Source: Alkalibacillus almallahensis
Lineage (GTDB): Bacteria; Bacillota; Bacilli; Bacillales; Alkalibacillaceae
DNA: 64,000 nt
NCBI RefSeq assembly: GCF_011761495.1
Contig: NZ_JAASRU010000010.1
Location: forward strand, 41,434 to 105,433
Reading direction: 5' to 3'
Shown here: positions 25,973 through 35,058 of the stretch, one piece after another
Numbering within the stretch: the first letter of the stretch is position 1
Layout: every line of letters begins with the position of its first letter
The notes under the pieces: model-generated
What the model saw: the letters and a program-made list of their open reading frames with translations, nothing else
Told to the model about the DNA's origin: nothing
Database searches by the model: none
Position numbers and translations under genes: made by a program

Positions 25973-28126
25973 CTAGAACGCTTGATCACGGTTAGACGGC
26001 TCGCCTTCTGAACCGTTTAAAGGGTTCACAGGTACCACGTAATATGACGGATTGTTAAACATTTGGGTATCATTGACTTGATAGGTATTTTCCCCAGTGA
26101 CTGAACCTATCTTTTCAACCTGATCTCCTGTTACGCGATATACATCAAAACGCACCCGGTCATCGTTATGAGTCCAAATTAATTGGACATCTACACCACT
26201 CAAAAATCCAAGTGACACACTTGCTTCTAAGTCATCAATTTGAGGCAGTCGAATGGGGCCTTCTAAATCATCTACACCTTCAGGCACCGTAAATGATGCT
26301 GTCAGGTTATGCGATTGGTCCAAGTCAGACATCACGCCATCAACCAATGACACAGCAAGCTGACTTCCAGCTGTTAAGTAATTTTCTTCATTACTGACAT
26401 CATAACCAATCCAACTGGCCACGGCATAATCAGGATTAAATCCGACAAACCAGGCATCTTTTACACCACCAGACACATGTGGATGTTGGGTAGAGCCCGT
26501 CTTACCAGCTAAATCTTTGTTAAACTGACCACCACTAGCCGTCCCATCTTCCACGACAGCTTCAAGCATTCTCGTTAGATTCCATGACGTCTGTGGTGAG
26601 AATAATTGTTGGCTGTTTCGATCTGGCGACTCCATAATTTCGCCATAACGATTCTTAACTTCTAGAATGTTGTAAGGCTCTATATATCTCCCTTCATTGG
26701 CAAAACTTCGATATAAGCCTGCCAATTCAATTGGTGTTAACCCTTCTTCTAATCCACCAAGCGCAACAGATAAGCCGTTATTTTCAATTGAATAGCCAAT
26801 GTCTTCGAGATAAGATAATCCTTGACTTATACCAAGCTCATCTAACAATGCCACAGCTGGTGCGTTCTTCGATTGAACTAATGCATCGTAAATTGTTACT
26901 TCACCAGCATATTGACCATCCACATTTTCAGGACTATAACCATCATAATCTCTCTGTTCATCAGGAATTAAGCTATAGGGATGGTATAAACTCTCTTCTA
27001 AAGCTGGCCCGTAAACAGCAAGTGGTTTAAACGTCGAACCAGGTTGTCGCCTCACTTGCACACGATTTAAATCACCCTGTTCACGGTCACGTCCACCTAC
27101 AGCCGCTCGAATCACAGCATTAGTTTGATCGACTAAAACAGTCGCACCTTCTACCTGATCAGTAGAACCCTGAAAATAGTCCTCTTGTTGCATGCGGCTA
27201 TGCACGGTTTCTTGCATGCTAGGATCTAATCCAACTGTAATCTCATATCCACCTGTATATATTTCATCCCGTGACAAATGATAATCATGTTCTAATTCGT
27301 CCAGAACGAGATCAACATAACTATTAGTGGCAGGTTTTGATTCCGTATCACCTAAATCAAGACCGAGCGTACGACCTTGCGCTTGCCGCATTTCTTCTGC
27401 TTGAAGCATACCATGATTCTCCATTTGACTCAGTACAATGTCCCGACGTTCTTCGACACGCTCTGGATGTTCACTAGGATCGTAATAATTCGGCGCTTTA
27501 GGCATCGCAGCAAGTGTTGCCCCCTCTGATAAGGTTAATTCTGATACAGATTTCGAATAAAAGGCTTGAGCCGCTTCTTCAATCCCATGAATGCCATTAC
27601 CGAAATAGATTTCATTTAAGTAGTACTCTAATATTTCATCTTTTGTCCGTTGTCGTTCGAGATAAATCGCACCCATGACTTCTTTTGTCTTACGCATCCA
27701 AGTCTGGTCATTCGTAAGGGACACATTTTTAACAAGCTGTTGCGTGATTGTGCTCGCACCTTCTGCTTTACTCATGGTTGCTATGTCACGCCAAACAGCA
27801 CGACCTACTGCCCAAAAATCAACACCATTATGATCATAGAAACGGTGATCTTCAATTGCTAAAAAGGCCTCAGTCACATGATCAGGCATCGTATCCAGCG
27901 GGACATAGGTTCTATTTTCATCATATAATTTTATAATGTCTTCTCCGTTTTCGGTTGTTAAGACCGTCGATTCATCGAAAACGAAATGTTCTTCATCTAC
28001 AACAAATCGACCTCCTAGCACAATGGCCAAATAACCAATCAAACTTAACAACACTAAAACAACCACACTATAAACCAGGTAACGCCATTTACCAAGGAAT
28101 TGGTTTAATTTATTTATAACGGCCAT
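25973..28126 (-). CDS. pbpF: Class A penicillin-binding protein (glycosyltransferase/transpeptidase)
   Basis: A 717-residue bifunctional peptidoglycan synthase. After one membrane anchor (residues 17-38) comes the glycosyltransferase domain with AIEDHRFYDHNG (Glu 92) and GASTITQQLVKN. The transpeptidase domain then carries the serine motif PGSTFKP, SKN in VQSKNAPA, and AGKTGST. A fibronectin-like C-terminal segment (about 615-710) follows. Its place upstream of hemE equals B. subtilis pbpF, a sporulation-linked PBP. GAGGTGG precedes the ATG. Confidence 0.93.
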   Translation of the reverse strand: MAVINKLNQFLGKWRYLVYSVVVLVLLSLIGYLAIVLGGRFVVDEEHFVFDESTVLTTENGEDIIKLYDENRTYVPLDTMPDHVTEAFLAIEDHRFYDHNGVDFWAVGRAVWRDIATMSKAEGASTITQQLVKNVSLTNDQTWMRKTKEVMGAIYLERQRTKDEILEYYLNEIYFGNGIHGIEEAAQAFYSKSVSELTLSEGATLAAMPKAPNYYDPSEHPERVEERRDIVLSQMENHGMLQAEEMRQAQGRTLGLDLGDTESKPATNSYVDLVLDELEHDYHLSRDEIYTGGYEITVGLDPSMQETVHSRMQQEDYFQGSTDQVEGATVLVDQTNAVIRAAVGGRDREQGDLNRVQVRRQPGSTFKPLAVYGPALEESLYHPYSLIPDEQRDYDGYSPENVDGQYAGEVTIYDALVQSKNAPAVALLDELGISQGLSYLEDIGYSIENNGLSVALGGLEEGLTPIELAGLYRSFANEGRYIEPYNILEVKNRYGEIMESPDRNSQQLFSPQTSWNLTRMLEAVVEDGTASGGQFNKDLAGKTGSTQHPHVSGGVKDAWFVGFNPDYAVASWIGYDVSNEENYLTAGSQLAVSLVDGVMSDLDQSHNLTASFTVPEGVDDLEGPIRLPQIDDLEASVSLGFLSGVDVQLIWTHNDDRVRFDVYRVTGDQVEKIGSVTGENTYQVNDTQMFNNPSYYVVPVNPLNGSEGEPSNRDQAF

Positions 28127-28295
28127 AATGCCACCTCAATTATCATTCTGTTCGGTTAGGAAAACCCTTCACTATTATATTATAGTGGACGAATTTCGAC
28201 AAAAGATTTACGTTCAGGTTTTTACTAGCTTGTTTAATCAAAATATTATTCGGGTATTGTAATTATAGATACTCACAAAGGAAGGGTGATCAATA

Positions 28296-28730
28296 ATGGA
28301 ACAAGATGTACAAAAGTTAATTGATGGTTTAAACAAAGACTTAGCAGAAGAATATGGTGCGATGATTCGTTATACTTACAATGCAGCAGTTGTATCTGGT
28401 TTATACCGTGAAGTTTTAAAACCGTTTTTCGAAGCTGAGGTTCAGGATGAAGCAGGTCACGCTTTATACTTATCAGAGAAAATTAAAATTCTAGGTGGTG
28501 ACCCAACCACATCCCCAGCTGAAGTTAAACGATATGAAGATGTTAAACCAATGTTGGAAGATGCATTAGCTGCTGAGAAAGATACGATCGACCGCTATGA
28601 AGAACGCAAGAAGCAAGCTGATCAACTCGGCTACACTGAATTAGCTGTTAAATTAGAAGATATGATTTCAGATGAAACAAAGCATAAAGAAGACATTCAA
28701 CGTCTTTTAGATGATCCAAGTTTCAAATAA
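28296..28730 (+). CDS. Ferritin-like diiron protein (bacterioferritin-like)
   Basis: A 144-residue four-helix protein. Diiron ligands are in place: EEYGAMIRY (helix 1), E and H in EAEVQDEAGHA (helix 2), AAEKDTIDRYEE (helix 3) and SDETKHKED (helix 4). This is typical of iron-storing or iron-oxidising ferritin-like proteins. Whether it forms a storage cage cannot be told. AAAGGAAGGGTG precedes the ATG. Nearness to heme genes fits an iron-related role but the gene has its own terminator. Confidence 0.85.
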   Translation: MEQDVQKLIDGLNKDLAEEYGAMIRYTYNAAVVSGLYREVLKPFFEAEVQDEAGHALYLSEKIKILGGDPTTSPAEVKRYEDVKPMLEDALAAEKDTIDRYEERKKQADQLGYTELAVKLEDMISDETKHKEDIQRLLDDPSFK

Positions 28731-28745
28731 GTCGTGTTGGAATCA

Positions 28746-28781
28746 AAGGCAACTTCCTTTTATAAGGGAGTTGCCTTTTTT
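28746..28781 (+). terminator. Terminator after the ferritin-like gene
   Basis: Stem AAGGCAACTTCCTT/AAGGGAGTTGCCTT (one mismatch) with a long T run. Confidence 0.9.
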
Positions 28782-28858
28782 CATGCTAAAAACTTATTAC
28801 GTGTCACGAAAAATCTGTTATAATAGCTTTAACGTTCAGAGAGAAGGGAGCTAATGAT

Positions 28859-30037
28859 ATGTGGGAACAATTTTACGAAAAACTTGATCAAATGTACGAC
28901 CAAATGGTAGAAGATCGTCGTTACCTTCACCAACATCCTGAGTTGTCATTTGAAGAAAAAGAAACAGCTCAATTTATTAAAAATCGTTATGACCAGTTAG
29001 GTATACCTTATCAAGACAATATTGGAGGTTATGGTTTAGTCGCGACATTAGAAGGCGGCAAACCAGGTAAAACAGTGGCACTACGCGCTGATTTCGACGC
29101 CTTACCAATACATGAGGAAAATGAAGTCCCTTATAAATCAACAGTCGACGGCGTGATGCACGCATGTGGACATGACGGCCACACAGCTTCATTACTTGCA
29201 GTTGCTGAAGCGGCACTCGAATTCCAAGATGAAATCCCTGGTACACTCGTCTTTTTACACCAACCTGCTGAAGAATTCGCTCCAGGTGGTGCTAAGCCAA
29301 TGATTGACGATGGTGCACTAGAAGGTGTTGATGCTGTATTTGGCACCCATTTATGGGCAACAAGTAAGCTGAACAAAATCGAAGCGACATATGGAGCATT
29401 TATGGCTGGGGCTGATCGATTTACAGTCACATTCCAAGGTAAAGGTGGCCACGGCGCAATGCCACACCAAACCAAAGATCCCGTCGCAATGGCAGGCCAA
29501 GCAATAGTAGAATTACAACAAATTGTTAGTCGTCGCATTAATCCGCTTCAACCTGCTGTCTTAAGTATTGGTAAAATTGAAGGCGGTAATGCATTTAACG
29601 TCATTCCTGATACGACGTCTCTAACTGGAACTGTCCGTATTTTGGATAAATCGGTACAAGACGATATCATTCAAGAGATGCACAATATTTTAGACGGAAT
29701 CGCTACAAGCTTCGGGGCTAGCTATGAGCTCGATTACGTGAAAGGCTACCCACCAGTTGTGAACCACGAAAATGAAGCATCATATTATATTGACGATGCA
29801 ACGGATATTCCTGGCGTCACTGAATCTGAAGCGGTCGATCCCGTGATGGGTGGCGAAGACTTCGCTTATTACTTAGAAGAACGCCCAGGCGCCTTCTTCT
29901 TTACAGGAGCGAATATCGAAGGCCATGATTATCCGCACCACCATCCGAAATTCAACTTTGACGAACGCGCTTTACCAACTGCTGCTAAAGCACTCGTCCA
30001 CGGCGTCAAACGCTATCAAGAAGATCACCAAGCATAA
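28859..30037 (+). CDS. yhaA: N-acyl-amino-acid amidohydrolase (M20D)
   Basis: A 392-residue dinuclear metal hydrolase that removes acyl groups from amino acids or related compounds. Visible metal motifs are HACGHDGHTASLLA (near residue 100) and HQPAEEFAPGGAKPM, then GKGGHGAMPHQTKDPV of the lid domain and the distal histidine in YPHHHPKFNFDE. Similar to B. subtilis YhaA by length and location. AGAAGGGAG precedes the ATG, and a clear terminator follows. Confidence 0.9.
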   Translation: MWEQFYEKLDQMYDQMVEDRRYLHQHPELSFEEKETAQFIKNRYDQLGIPYQDNIGGYGLVATLEGGKPGKTVALRADFDALPIHEENEVPYKSTVDGVMHACGHDGHTASLLAVAEAALEFQDEIPGTLVFLHQPAEEFAPGGAKPMIDDGALEGVDAVFGTHLWATSKLNKIEATYGAFMAGADRFTVTFQGKGGHGAMPHQTKDPVAMAGQAIVELQQIVSRRINPLQPAVLSIGKIEGGNAFNVIPDTTSLTGTVRILDKSVQDDIIQEMHNILDGIATSFGASYELDYVKGYPPVVNHENEASYYIDDATDIPGVTESEAVDPVMGGEDFAYYLEERPGAFFFTGANIEGHDYPHHHPKFNFDERALPTAAKALVHGVKRYQEDHQA

Positions 30038-30042
30038 AGATG

Positions 30043-30075
30043 AACGCCTAGCTAATAAAAAGCTAGGCGTTTTTT
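30043..30075 (+). terminator. Terminator after yhaA
   Basis: Stem AACGCCTAGCT/AGCTAGGCGTT followed by T6. Confidence 0.92.
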
Positions 30076-30080
30076 ATTCG

Positions 30081-30300
30081 ATCGTTTATTGCTGAATGTC
30101 GCTCTTTTATTTTTGATACCGCTCTATTATTCGAGAAGTCGCCCTTTTATTCGAGAAATCGCTCTTATATCTCAATACTCGCACAATTAATCGATCAAGC
30201 ACACTTTTATTTTAAATCTCGCTCATTTAATTGGATATTCGCACAATTATTCATAAACAGACTCAATTAAAATTCAAGCCACTCCATTCAATCATATTAC
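30081..30300. repeat. 20-nt phased repeats, family GCTCTTTTATTCGAGAAATC (about 11 units)
   Basis: The segment divides into consecutive 20-nt units starting at 30081, 30101, 30121 and so on to 30281, without a gap. The pattern GC-N-C-NN-TTA-T is clearest in units 30101 to 30261 and decays at both ends. It fills the space between the convergent yhaA and TM2 genes, outside their terminators. Confidence 0.85.
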
Positions 30301-30325
30301 GATCAAACAAATTTCTATTACATAA

Positions 30326-30357
30326 AAAAGACGACCCACAAGATGAGCCGCCTGATT
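30326..30357 (-). terminator. Probable terminator of the TM2 gene
   Basis: Imperfect stem with G-U pairs (AGACGACCCA and TGAGCCGCCT) and a minus-strand T6 run. Confidence 0.55.
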
Positions 30358-30372
30358 AACTATACTTTAAAA

Positions 30373-30618
30373 TTATGAAATACGTTGTTCTGATTCGTAC
30401 CGACGATTAATCCGTTCGGCTGATTTGTGTGCATCGATCATGCCCCAAATCCAGATGATTGGCGTTGTAATAAAGCCAATGATAACAAATATCAATAAAG
30501 CAGAAATCGCATAAGCCACCATGAAGATGACGCCTTTTCCGATTTCACCATTATAAACTTGACCTAAACCTGAAAATAAAAATGATAAAACAGCTGCTAA
30601 TCCAGCGTTCTTTTGCAT
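30373..30618 (-). CDS. TM2 domain-containing small membrane protein
   Basis: An 81-residue protein with two helices. The first part FLFSGLGQVYNGEIGKGV and the end WIWGMIDAHKSAER match the TM2 domain pattern. The function of stand-alone TM2 proteins in bacteria is unknown. GAGGGAG precedes the ATG. Confidence 0.85.
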   Translation of the reverse strand: MQKNAGLAAVLSFLFSGLGQVYNGEIGKGVIFMVAYAISALLIFVIIGFITTPIIWIWGMIDAHKSAERINRRYESEQRIS

Positions 30619-30725
30619 CGTATAACGCTCCCTCGAAAAATATAAATAAGTTCAAGACTAATCTTATCACATTCATAATTTATGATGAAATATTAGCGTT
30701 CGACTCATACATTAATACAATCAAA

Positions 30726-31583
30726 TTAAGCGGGATCATAAAATCCGCGACCCAATACTTCCGCTGAGTCCGTTACGATGACAAACGCTTCAGGATCGAC
30801 ATCTTTCACCGCTCGTTTTAGCATAGCCATTTCTGATTGATTAACGACACACATTAAGACAGGGCGTTCCACCTCTGTAAAACCACCTTGTGCTGCCAAA
30901 CGCGTAACGCCGCGGTCCACTCGTGTATAGATTGCTTCTTGAACATCAACATATTCATTCGAAATAATGAGCGTTGTTTTCGTTTTATTAAAGCCAGTTT
31001 GAACCAGGTCAATCGCCTTACTGGTGACGTATACGCCCATTAAAGCATACAAACCAAGTTCGATATCAAATACGATAATCGCAGACAAGACAATCAAGCC
31101 ATCAATCATAGCAATACTTGCACCAAGCGATAAGTTCGTGTACTTATTAATGAGCTGTGCACCCAAGGCTGTCCCGCCAGTTGATGCATCGCCTAAAAAG
31201 ACAATCCCTAAACCAACGCCGACACCTAATCCACCGAAAAGAGCCGCTAATAACGGATCATCCACAAACGGTGCCATATTTCGAGATAGATAAACGAAAA
31301 ATGGTAAAGCAATAGATCCTGTCAATGAACGAAATGCAGAGCCTTTACCAAGGAAATAGTAAGCAACGAATAAAAGCGGGATATTAATACCCCAAATAAC
31401 ATAGGCAGGCTCAAGTCCGAATAGCGCTTCAAGTAATGTACTAATACCACTAACGCCACCTGCTGCAACGTAATTCGGTAATAAGAAACCATTATAGGCA
31501 AACGCAACAATAACGGATCCGACTATAATGTATAAAATTTGTTCGACTATGGATAGTTCAGATTTCTTTTTCTGTCCGACCAT
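30726..31583 (-). CDS. YitT family membrane protein (DUF161/DUF2179)
   Basis: A 285-residue protein with five or six helices (residues 10-190), with patterns GGVSGISTLLEALFG and GDASTGGTALGAQL, and a soluble C-terminal DUF2179 domain (about 195-285, LIISNEYVDVQEAI onward). This is the common Bacillus YitT/YqfU family; its transport or signalling role is not settled. Start 31583 follows AAGGGAC; the longer frame from 31616 lacks a site. Confidence 0.9.
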   Translation of the reverse strand: MVGQKKKSELSIVEQILYIIVGSVIVAFAYNGFLLPNYVAAGGVSGISTLLEALFGLEPAYVIWGINIPLLFVAYYFLGKGSAFRSLTGSIALPFFVYLSRNMAPFVDDPLLAALFGGLGVGVGLGIVFLGDASTGGTALGAQLINKYTNLSLGASIAMIDGLIVLSAIIVFDIELGLYALMGVYVTSKAIDLVQTGFNKTKTTLIISNEYVDVQEAIYTRVDRGVTRLAAQGGFTEVERPVLMCVVNQSEMAMLKRAVKDVDPEAFVIVTDSAEVLGRGFYDPA

Positions 31584-31656
31584 GATGCTGTCCCTTCTTT
31601 CTCTATGATAACCCAAATGATTTTAACACTCCTGTCCTACTTTGTGAACATCAGCA

Positions 31657-31831
31657 TATGAACGCATTAATGGGCAAAAGTCCTATTAATCTCATTATTC
31701 TCTCCATTAATGAAATAACTCAAACGAGTTATTTCATTAATGCTCAACTTATCTCAAAAAAGAGTGCAGTTATTTCAAAAGTAAGCAGACTTATTTCATA
31801 AATAGAGGTATTAATCTTATTACTTTATTGC
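31657..31831. repeat. 20-22-nt phased repeats, family TTATTTCATAAAT (8 units) with hairpin
   Basis: Units start near 31667, 31686, 31707, 31729, 31749, 31770, 31791 and 31811. Two units pair as a perfect 17-bp stem with a 4-nt loop (31705-31742). The region lies upstream of the yitT-type gene and has no coding sequence; it is the same word family as at 4099-4165 and 22342-22496. Confidence 0.75.
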
Positions 31832-31835
31832 ACAA

Positions 31836-31990
31836 GAGAAAAGCTTCCGACTCAGTCTAAGGGGTTCCGTTACTTTGGAGAAAAGTTTAATTCACAAACT
31901 AAATCACAGCGGTTTTTTCACTTTGATTTATGTATAAAATAGACCAAAAATAACAACAAAAAAGAGATGCTTTTCGCACCTCTTTTGTAA
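31836..31990 (+). repeat. Dispersed element, copy C (inverted relative to copy B)
   Basis: The block 31836-31884 matches the reverse complement of 33164-33212 at 42 of 49 positions, including GAGAAAAGCTTCCGA and TCTAAGGGGTTCCGTT. Copies B and C therefore flank 31836-33212 as an inverted repeat around a small exported-protein gene. A hairpin (31960-31986) follows the block, as in the other copies. Confidence 0.7.
31960..31986 (-). terminator. Hairpin with minus-strand T run
   Basis: Stem AAAAGAGATGC/GCACCTCTTTT with a 5-nt loop; T6 follows on the minus strand. Probably a second terminator for the gene at 32098. Confidence 0.65.
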
Positions 31991-32063
31991 TATGATTTAT
32001 ATTTTTAAATAATACTAATAGCGATGCTTCTTCTTCAAATAACACCCCCGTTAATGAAATAAG

Positions 32064-32099
32064 AAAAACTATATTGCCTGAGCTATAGTTTGATTTCTT
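32064..32099 (-). terminator. Terminator of the small exported-protein gene
   Basis: Stem AAACTATA/TATAGTTT extended by AAGAAA/TTTCTT, with a T-rich minus-strand end; overlaps the stop codon. Confidence 0.65.
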
Positions 32100-32523
32100 A
32101 TTCACAAGCTTTAGAACCACTATCGCCACTTTCCTTTTTAAGAATATTACCAGACTCCTTTTCAATATTAATAAATAATTGTTTACAGAAGTCTCCTCTA
32201 TGACGAAATTCAATTTTAAAATAGTTCCCTTCATCTTGAACTACATCGATATCTTCATGTTCATCATTAGACCATTTAATACCCGGAACTGGGTCCCAAA
32301 GGGATTCATCAACCCCACTACTAAACTTTGTTCTTAAGTACCCCTCTGTGTATCGTTCGGCAATTCTAATTGCTTTTTCCTCTTTAAGGGGAAAATCGTT
32401 ATCATTTAAATTAAATGATTCTACTGCCCAAGTTTTGTTGAAATCTATGTATTTAATAACTCCCAATGTCGTTAAAACCAATGTAACAATTATTACAGAG
32501 GAAAAAATTACTTTCTTTTTCAT
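32098..32523 (-). CDS. Single-pass membrane-anchored or exported protein, unknown
   Basis: A 141-residue protein with an N-terminal signal/anchor (residues 2-23, KKKVIFSSVIIVTLVLTTLG) and a polar outer domain with two cysteines near the C-terminus. The start at 32523 follows AAAAGGAAG. The frame is open to 32640 and an acidic 39-residue extension (MNEDIQQIIDELLREHEDE) is coding-like, so the longer form, with an internal anchor, is possible. It lies inside an inverted repeat of dispersed elements B and C. No family recognised. Confidence 0.6.
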   Translation of the reverse strand: MKKKVIFSSVIIVTLVLTTLGVIKYIDFNKTWAVESFNLNDNDFPLKEEKAIRIAERYTEGYLRTKFSSGVDESLWDPVPGIKWSNDEHEDIDVVQDEGNYFKIEFRHRGDFCKQLFINIEKESGNILKKESGDSGSKACE

Positions 32524-33066
32524 TGTATCTACTTCCTTTTTAATAATCGCCCCCTTAATTAAACTGAGGCTTAGTATTTCAATTTCATCTTCGTGTTCTC
32601 TTAACAACTCGTCAATAATTTGTTGTATGTCTTCATTCATTTCTTCAACTTCACATGCTATATCATACGTAAATTATCCTGTTTTGCACCTCATAACGGA
32701 ACCCGTTACACATAAAGCCATCCTTTTTTCAAAGTGTTTACCCTATACGGTACATTTTAATTTTCTAAGTTCTTTTAGCATGTAAATACCTTAATAAACT
32801 AACGTCCCTGTTATTGCTACCCTTATTCAACTACCCTGCCCCGTTAGTTGAATAACTAATAATTTAACCTTACCACATTTTTAATGTTTATGTAGAAAAA
32901 TATGGGAAATCAGTAGTGACTCCTTACATTAAACTTCATAAAAACTATTAAAATCACATGGTAATTCACACCCGAAATCACAGCCTATTTTTAACCAATA
33001 TATACTTACTAAAAAATTTTAGTTTTGAAAAAAACCTAAAAATACAATGTGAAAAAGGGTGCTAAA
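32524..33066. other. AT-rich non-coding stretch
   Basis: No gene with a credible ribosome site was found apart from the possible N-terminal extension up to 32640. It holds the palindrome AACGGAACCCGTT (32695-32707), whose core GGGTTCCGTT also occurs in dispersed elements B and C, and low-complexity AT sequence beyond 32880. Confidence 0.5.
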
Positions 33067-33068
33067 TA

Positions 33069-33212
33069 AAGACCTGATAGGTATAAAACCCTATCAGGTC
33101 AATGATGTTAATGTTTGTGTTTTATGCTTTAAAAAATGTTGTGTTTATTCATGTGTTTTGCAATTTTCTCCAAGAAAACGGAACCCCTTAGAACCACTCG
33201 GAAGCTTTTCTC
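33069..33212 (-). repeat. Dispersed element, copy B (tiny ORF plus terminator)
   Basis: The fullest copy. On the minus strand it begins 3 nt after the stop of the DUF4179 gene with GAGAAAAGCTTCCGA, continues through GGGGTTCCGTTTTCTTGGAG and ends in the GACCTGATAG hairpin. A 22-codon frame (33129-33197, GTG start) encodes a peptide containing SVFLEKIAKHMNKH, nearly identical to the one in copy A. Confidence 0.72.
33070..33101 (-). terminator. Terminator in dispersed element B
   Basis: Stem GACCTGATAG/CTATCAGGTC, same as at 431-456. It would end transcription from the sigma/anti-sigma operon. Confidence 0.75.
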
Positions 33213-33215
33213 CTC

Positions 33216-34529
33216 TTATTTAAGCTCAATTCGTGTTGATTCTTGAATCCAATTCGGGTAATAGTTTAATTCAACTTTGATTGGATTCATATCTGCTGAC
33301 ACATTTTGATCTAATTTTTTCCCAAGTATTCGTTTTTCTTCTTCCATACGCATATACTGCCCTGAACTATCAATCTTATCACCATTCTCAGCATGAACCT
33401 GGCCGAATGGACCAAAACCAAATCGTTCTTCAGGATCCTTGATTGTCATTCTAAAACCATTCCCCGATCTCTCTACAGCCTCAAATTGACCTAATGGATC
33501 GTGCAAAATTTCCTCATTTGCTAAATCCAATTTAATATATGAATTTTCAATAGGTACAGCTTGCAACTCATTAAATAATAATGTCAGAGAATCATTCGGT
33601 TCAAAATAATGGCTTTGCAAAAATACAGAAAAAACGTCATATTCATTTGATCGCCAACTGCCAGTTCCAGTCACACCATTTCGAATACTTGCCCACACTT
33701 CACCTTCCTCATTAATTAGTCGAAGGTCTTCGAAATTTAATAGCGCCCATTCAGGGTTTTCAGGAACCTCTACTTTTACTTCTGTGCGAAGAGGATTCAC
33801 GATCACTTCCGAAATTCGATACTGTTCGCTTCCAACTTGAAAAGGTTGATCGACGTCATAGTGAACTGGTTCAGCTTTATTCTCTGCTTCGAATGAGATC
33901 ATAAATGATTTATTCAATCCTCGCCCTTTGACCTTGCCTTCTATCACAAATTTTGTATCCTTAACTGGTTCGTTAAAAAATATCTCCGTTTCATGCGTAT
34001 ACGAATTCGTCTCGCTTTGAGAAGGCATACCAAAACCAAGGGAACTTACTGGTAAACCCTCGCCATTTTGACGTTTAATGGATACATCCGAAAAATTCAA
34101 CCTTTCTATTGGCTCCTCTGTTTCAATTGTATGGTAAACAACCATACCATATTGATCACGAATGACTCCATCAATCGTTAATGTCACGTCTCCATAATCA
34201 ACTGATCGATCTATTTCTTCATAATAACCTTCTGATAAAGCTGCTTGTCGACCTTTATCCCATTTAACTAACTCAACTAAATGTTCGAAACCTGGCACTT
34301 TAGAGACTTGTTCAGCAAAAACAGGTGATGTATTAACACCAATCACAAACATAAACATCATAACTGCAGCTACTATAGTAGAACGCCACGTTCGCTTTAG
34401 GCGTTGATGACGTTTCTTTTTTATTTTCAACCCATCTGCAATTGACCGATTTAATCGTTCATCTGAAGGCCATTCTTCTACGGTTTCATTTGCCCAATCA
34501 TTTAACTTTTTTTCGAGATCAGCCATCAT
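33216..34529 (-). CDS. Anti-sigma factor-like protein with DUF4179 domain
   Basis: A 437-residue type II membrane protein: cytoplasmic N-terminus (1-42), basic stretch KKKRHQRLKRTWRS, one membrane helix (about 45-65) and a large outer domain beginning VNTSPVFAEQVSKVPGFEHL, typical of DUF4179 proteins. Its start overlaps the end of the ECF sigma gene (ATGATGG with the sigma stop), so translation is coupled. By analogy it holds the sigma factor inactive until an envelope signal. The signal is unknown. Start 34529 follows AAAGGGGG. Confidence 0.85.
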   Translation of the reverse strand: MMADLEKKLNDWANETVEEWPSDERLNRSIADGLKIKKKRHQRLKRTWRSTIVAAVMMFMFVIGVNTSPVFAEQVSKVPGFEHLVELVKWDKGRQAALSEGYYEEIDRSVDYGDVTLTIDGVIRDQYGMVVYHTIETEEPIERLNFSDVSIKRQNGEGLPVSSLGFGMPSQSETNSYTHETEIFFNEPVKDTKFVIEGKVKGRGLNKSFMISFEAENKAEPVHYDVDQPFQVGSEQYRISEVIVNPLRTEVKVEVPENPEWALLNFEDLRLINEEGEVWASIRNGVTGTGSWRSNEYDVFSVFLQSHYFEPNDSLTLLFNELQAVPIENSYIKLDLANEEILHDPLGQFEAVERSGNGFRMTIKDPEERFGFGPFGQVHAENGDKIDSSGQYMRMEEEKRILGKKLDQNVSADMNPIKVELNYYPNWIQESTRIELK

Positions 34530-35022
34530 GACGTCCCCCTTTCTTCTCATTTAACAACTCTCTTAATTTATCTAAACAAACATGGATTCGGGATTTCAGT
34601 GTACCCTCAGCTACCTCATAATGTTTAGCTAATTCTTCATATGTATATCCGTGAAAGTATTTTAAGAAAATTAAGGTTTGCTCATCTTCACGCAGTTCTT
34701 GAATTGCCCAGTCTAACAACAACGTCTCGGAGAAGTCTTTTGATCCATCTGTCATTTCATCATAATAGGCCATTGTCGGTTTTCTAGTCTGTTTCCTCAA
34801 AACATCTTGGCAATAATTGATCATCACACGAATCAGCCATGTTTTAGTATAGTTAGACTGGCGAATTTGTTTACGTTTTTTATAAGCTCGATAGGTCACT
34901 TCTTGCAGTGCCTCAAGTGCCGATTCTTCAGATTTCAAAAAAGCATAAGCTGTTCGGTATAAATCTTGACGATATGCTTGCACCACGGCAATAAACTGTT
35001 CATCTTCTGTTCGATCACGCAA
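34519..35022 (-). CDS. ECF-type RNA polymerase sigma factor
   Basis: A 167-residue sigma factor with region 2 (YRTAYAFLKSEESALEALQE to TWLIRVMINYCQDVLRK) and region 4 (IFLKYFHGYTYEELAKHYEV, then EGTLKSRIHVCLDKLRE). It starts at a TTG after GGGGGAAG. An ECF-like promoter (CCAAAC, 16 nt, CGTCTA) lies about 40 nt upstream, so autoregulation is likely. It is coupled to the DUF4179 anti-sigma gene. The target regulon is unknown; relation to SigV/SigX-type factors is only general. Confidence 0.92.
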   Translation of the reverse strand: MRDRTEDEQFIAVVQAYRQDLYRTAYAFLKSEESALEALQEVTYRAYKKRKQIRQSNYTKTWLIRVMINYCQDVLRKQTRKPTMAYYDEMTDGSKDFSETLLLDWAIQELREDEQTLIFLKYFHGYTYEELAKHYEVAEGTLKSRIHVCLDKLRELLNEKKGGRHDG

Positions 35023-35058
35023 GCCCTACTTCCCCCTTTTCAACCTCTTTCTAAGTAT

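Noticed and set aside
31899..32234. 111-codon frame overlapping the end of the small exported-protein gene
   Set aside because: Overlaps the better-supported gene in another frame, crosses two terminator hairpins and lacks a ribosome site.
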